Below are positions 6,299-6,764 of a stretch of 6,764 nt of DNA, piece by piece. Both the position numbers and the translations under genes were made by a program. Origin of the DNA: Desulfobacteraceae bacterium (GTDB lineage: Bacteria > Desulfobacterota > DSM-4660 > Desulfatiglandales > Desulfatiglandaceae). The notes under the pieces were generated by a model, which did not search any database, was not told the DNA's origin, and saw only the letters and a list, made by a program, of their open reading frames with translations. The stretch lies in NCBI GenBank assembly GCA_011042035.1, contig DQZA01000016.1, positions 1-6,764 of the forward strand, in the 5' to 3' direction. Positions within the stretch are counted from its first letter, which is position 1, and the number at the start of each line of letters is the position of its first letter.

Positions 6299-6764
6299 AT
6301 GCAAAAGATACAAGTGACCTCTCTGGCCGACATTGAGGCATTCGAAAAAACCCCGATAGAAGAACGGCTCCAGTTTATGAATACCTACGACATGATTAAA
6401 CACGGGGCCTCCATTGACCCTAATGCCAAGGCCATAAGCTTCTTCCTCACAGGAGAAGACTATAACAACCCGACAGAGATCACTTACACCCAGCTATTGA
6501 AAAACATCACGCGTGCGGCCAACATGTTCCATGACATGGGGGTACGGCCAGGGGACGTGATATCCTACCTCCTCCCAAATCTTCCCCAGACCCACTATGT
6601 CTTGTGGGGAGGGGAGGCTGCGGGGATCGTCAACCCCATCAATCCCATGCTGGAACCATCCACCATCTCCGAGATCTGCAGGAGTGCCGGCACAAAGGTC
6701 TTGGTGGCGTTAGGCGAATTTCCAGGATCAGAAATATGGGACAAGGTTATGGCCATCCGCAACA
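6299..6764 (+). CDS. Acyl-CoA synthetase, AMP-forming (N-terminal part; runs off the window)
   Basis: The reading frame is open from ATG 6299 to the window end, covering 155 residues. It belongs to the ANL (AMP-binding) superfamily, which activates a carboxylic acid with ATP and joins it to CoA. Visible family features are ITYTQLLKNITRAANMF (61-77), GVRPGDVISYLLPNLPQTHY (81-100), LWGGEAAGIVNPINPMLEP (102-120) and AGTKVLVALGEFPGSEIW (130-147). The SLADIEAFE start and the GGEAAGIVNPINP segment closely resemble the long (about 630-residue) acyl-CoA synthetases annotated as PRK07529, judged from memory. The ATP-binding and adenylation motifs lie beyond the window, so activity and acyl specificity cannot be judged. 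A weak ribosome binding site, GGGGG at 6287-6291, precedes the start; the next in-frame ATG is codon 27. It lies 83 bp after livF on the same strand and could share its transcript or use its own promoter. Confidence 0.9.
   Translation, partial: MQKIQVTSLADIEAFEKTPIEERLQFMNTYDMIKHGASIDPNAKAISFFLTGEDYNNPTEITYTQLLKNITRAANMFHDMGVRPGDVISYLLPNLPQTHYVLWGGEAAGIVNPINPMLEPSTISEICRSAGTKVLVALGEFPGSEIWDKVMAIRN

Overview
The window holds a single-direction (+ strand) catabolic and uptake locus. It looks like a moderate-GC bacterium of the Desulfobacterota / anaerobic acid-degrader type. That guess rests only on gene content (a keto-acid cleavage enzyme next to a LIV-type importer and an acyl-CoA synthetase) and protein flavour; no taxonomic marker is present.

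Layout: (1) 1-93, the last 30 codons of an upstream gene, resembling the end of a cupin sensor domain as found in XRE-cupin regulators. (2) 163-1098, a complete beta-keto acid cleavage enzyme (BKACE/DUF849) with a GTG start. (3) 1099-1374, an AT-rich gap of 276 bp that probably holds the transporter promoter, with a long-range inverted repeat and an orphan Shine-Dalgarno-like stretch. (4) 1375-6215, a complete branched-chain-amino-acid-type (HAAT family) ABC importer in the order substrate-binding protein, LivH, LivM, LivG, LivF. A stem-loop separates the binding protein from the permeases; the last four genes overlap by 4 bp or lie 2 bp apart. (5) 6299 to the window edge, the first 155 codons of a long AMP-forming acyl-CoA synthetase, after an 83-bp gap containing a perfect 12-bp palindrome.

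Working model (inference): the importer brings in a carboxylic acid or amino-acid-like compound. Enzymes partly outside the window convert it to a beta-keto acid. BKACE cleaves that with acetyl-CoA to acetoacetate plus a shorter acyl-CoA, and the synthetase activates the substrate or a product as a CoA thioester. Every family here is known. What is open is the substrate, since neither BKACE nor the unusually long, cysteine-rich binding protein can be assigned a ligand from sequence alone. I saw no tRNA, rRNA, CRISPR array, transposase, or frameshifted or broken gene.
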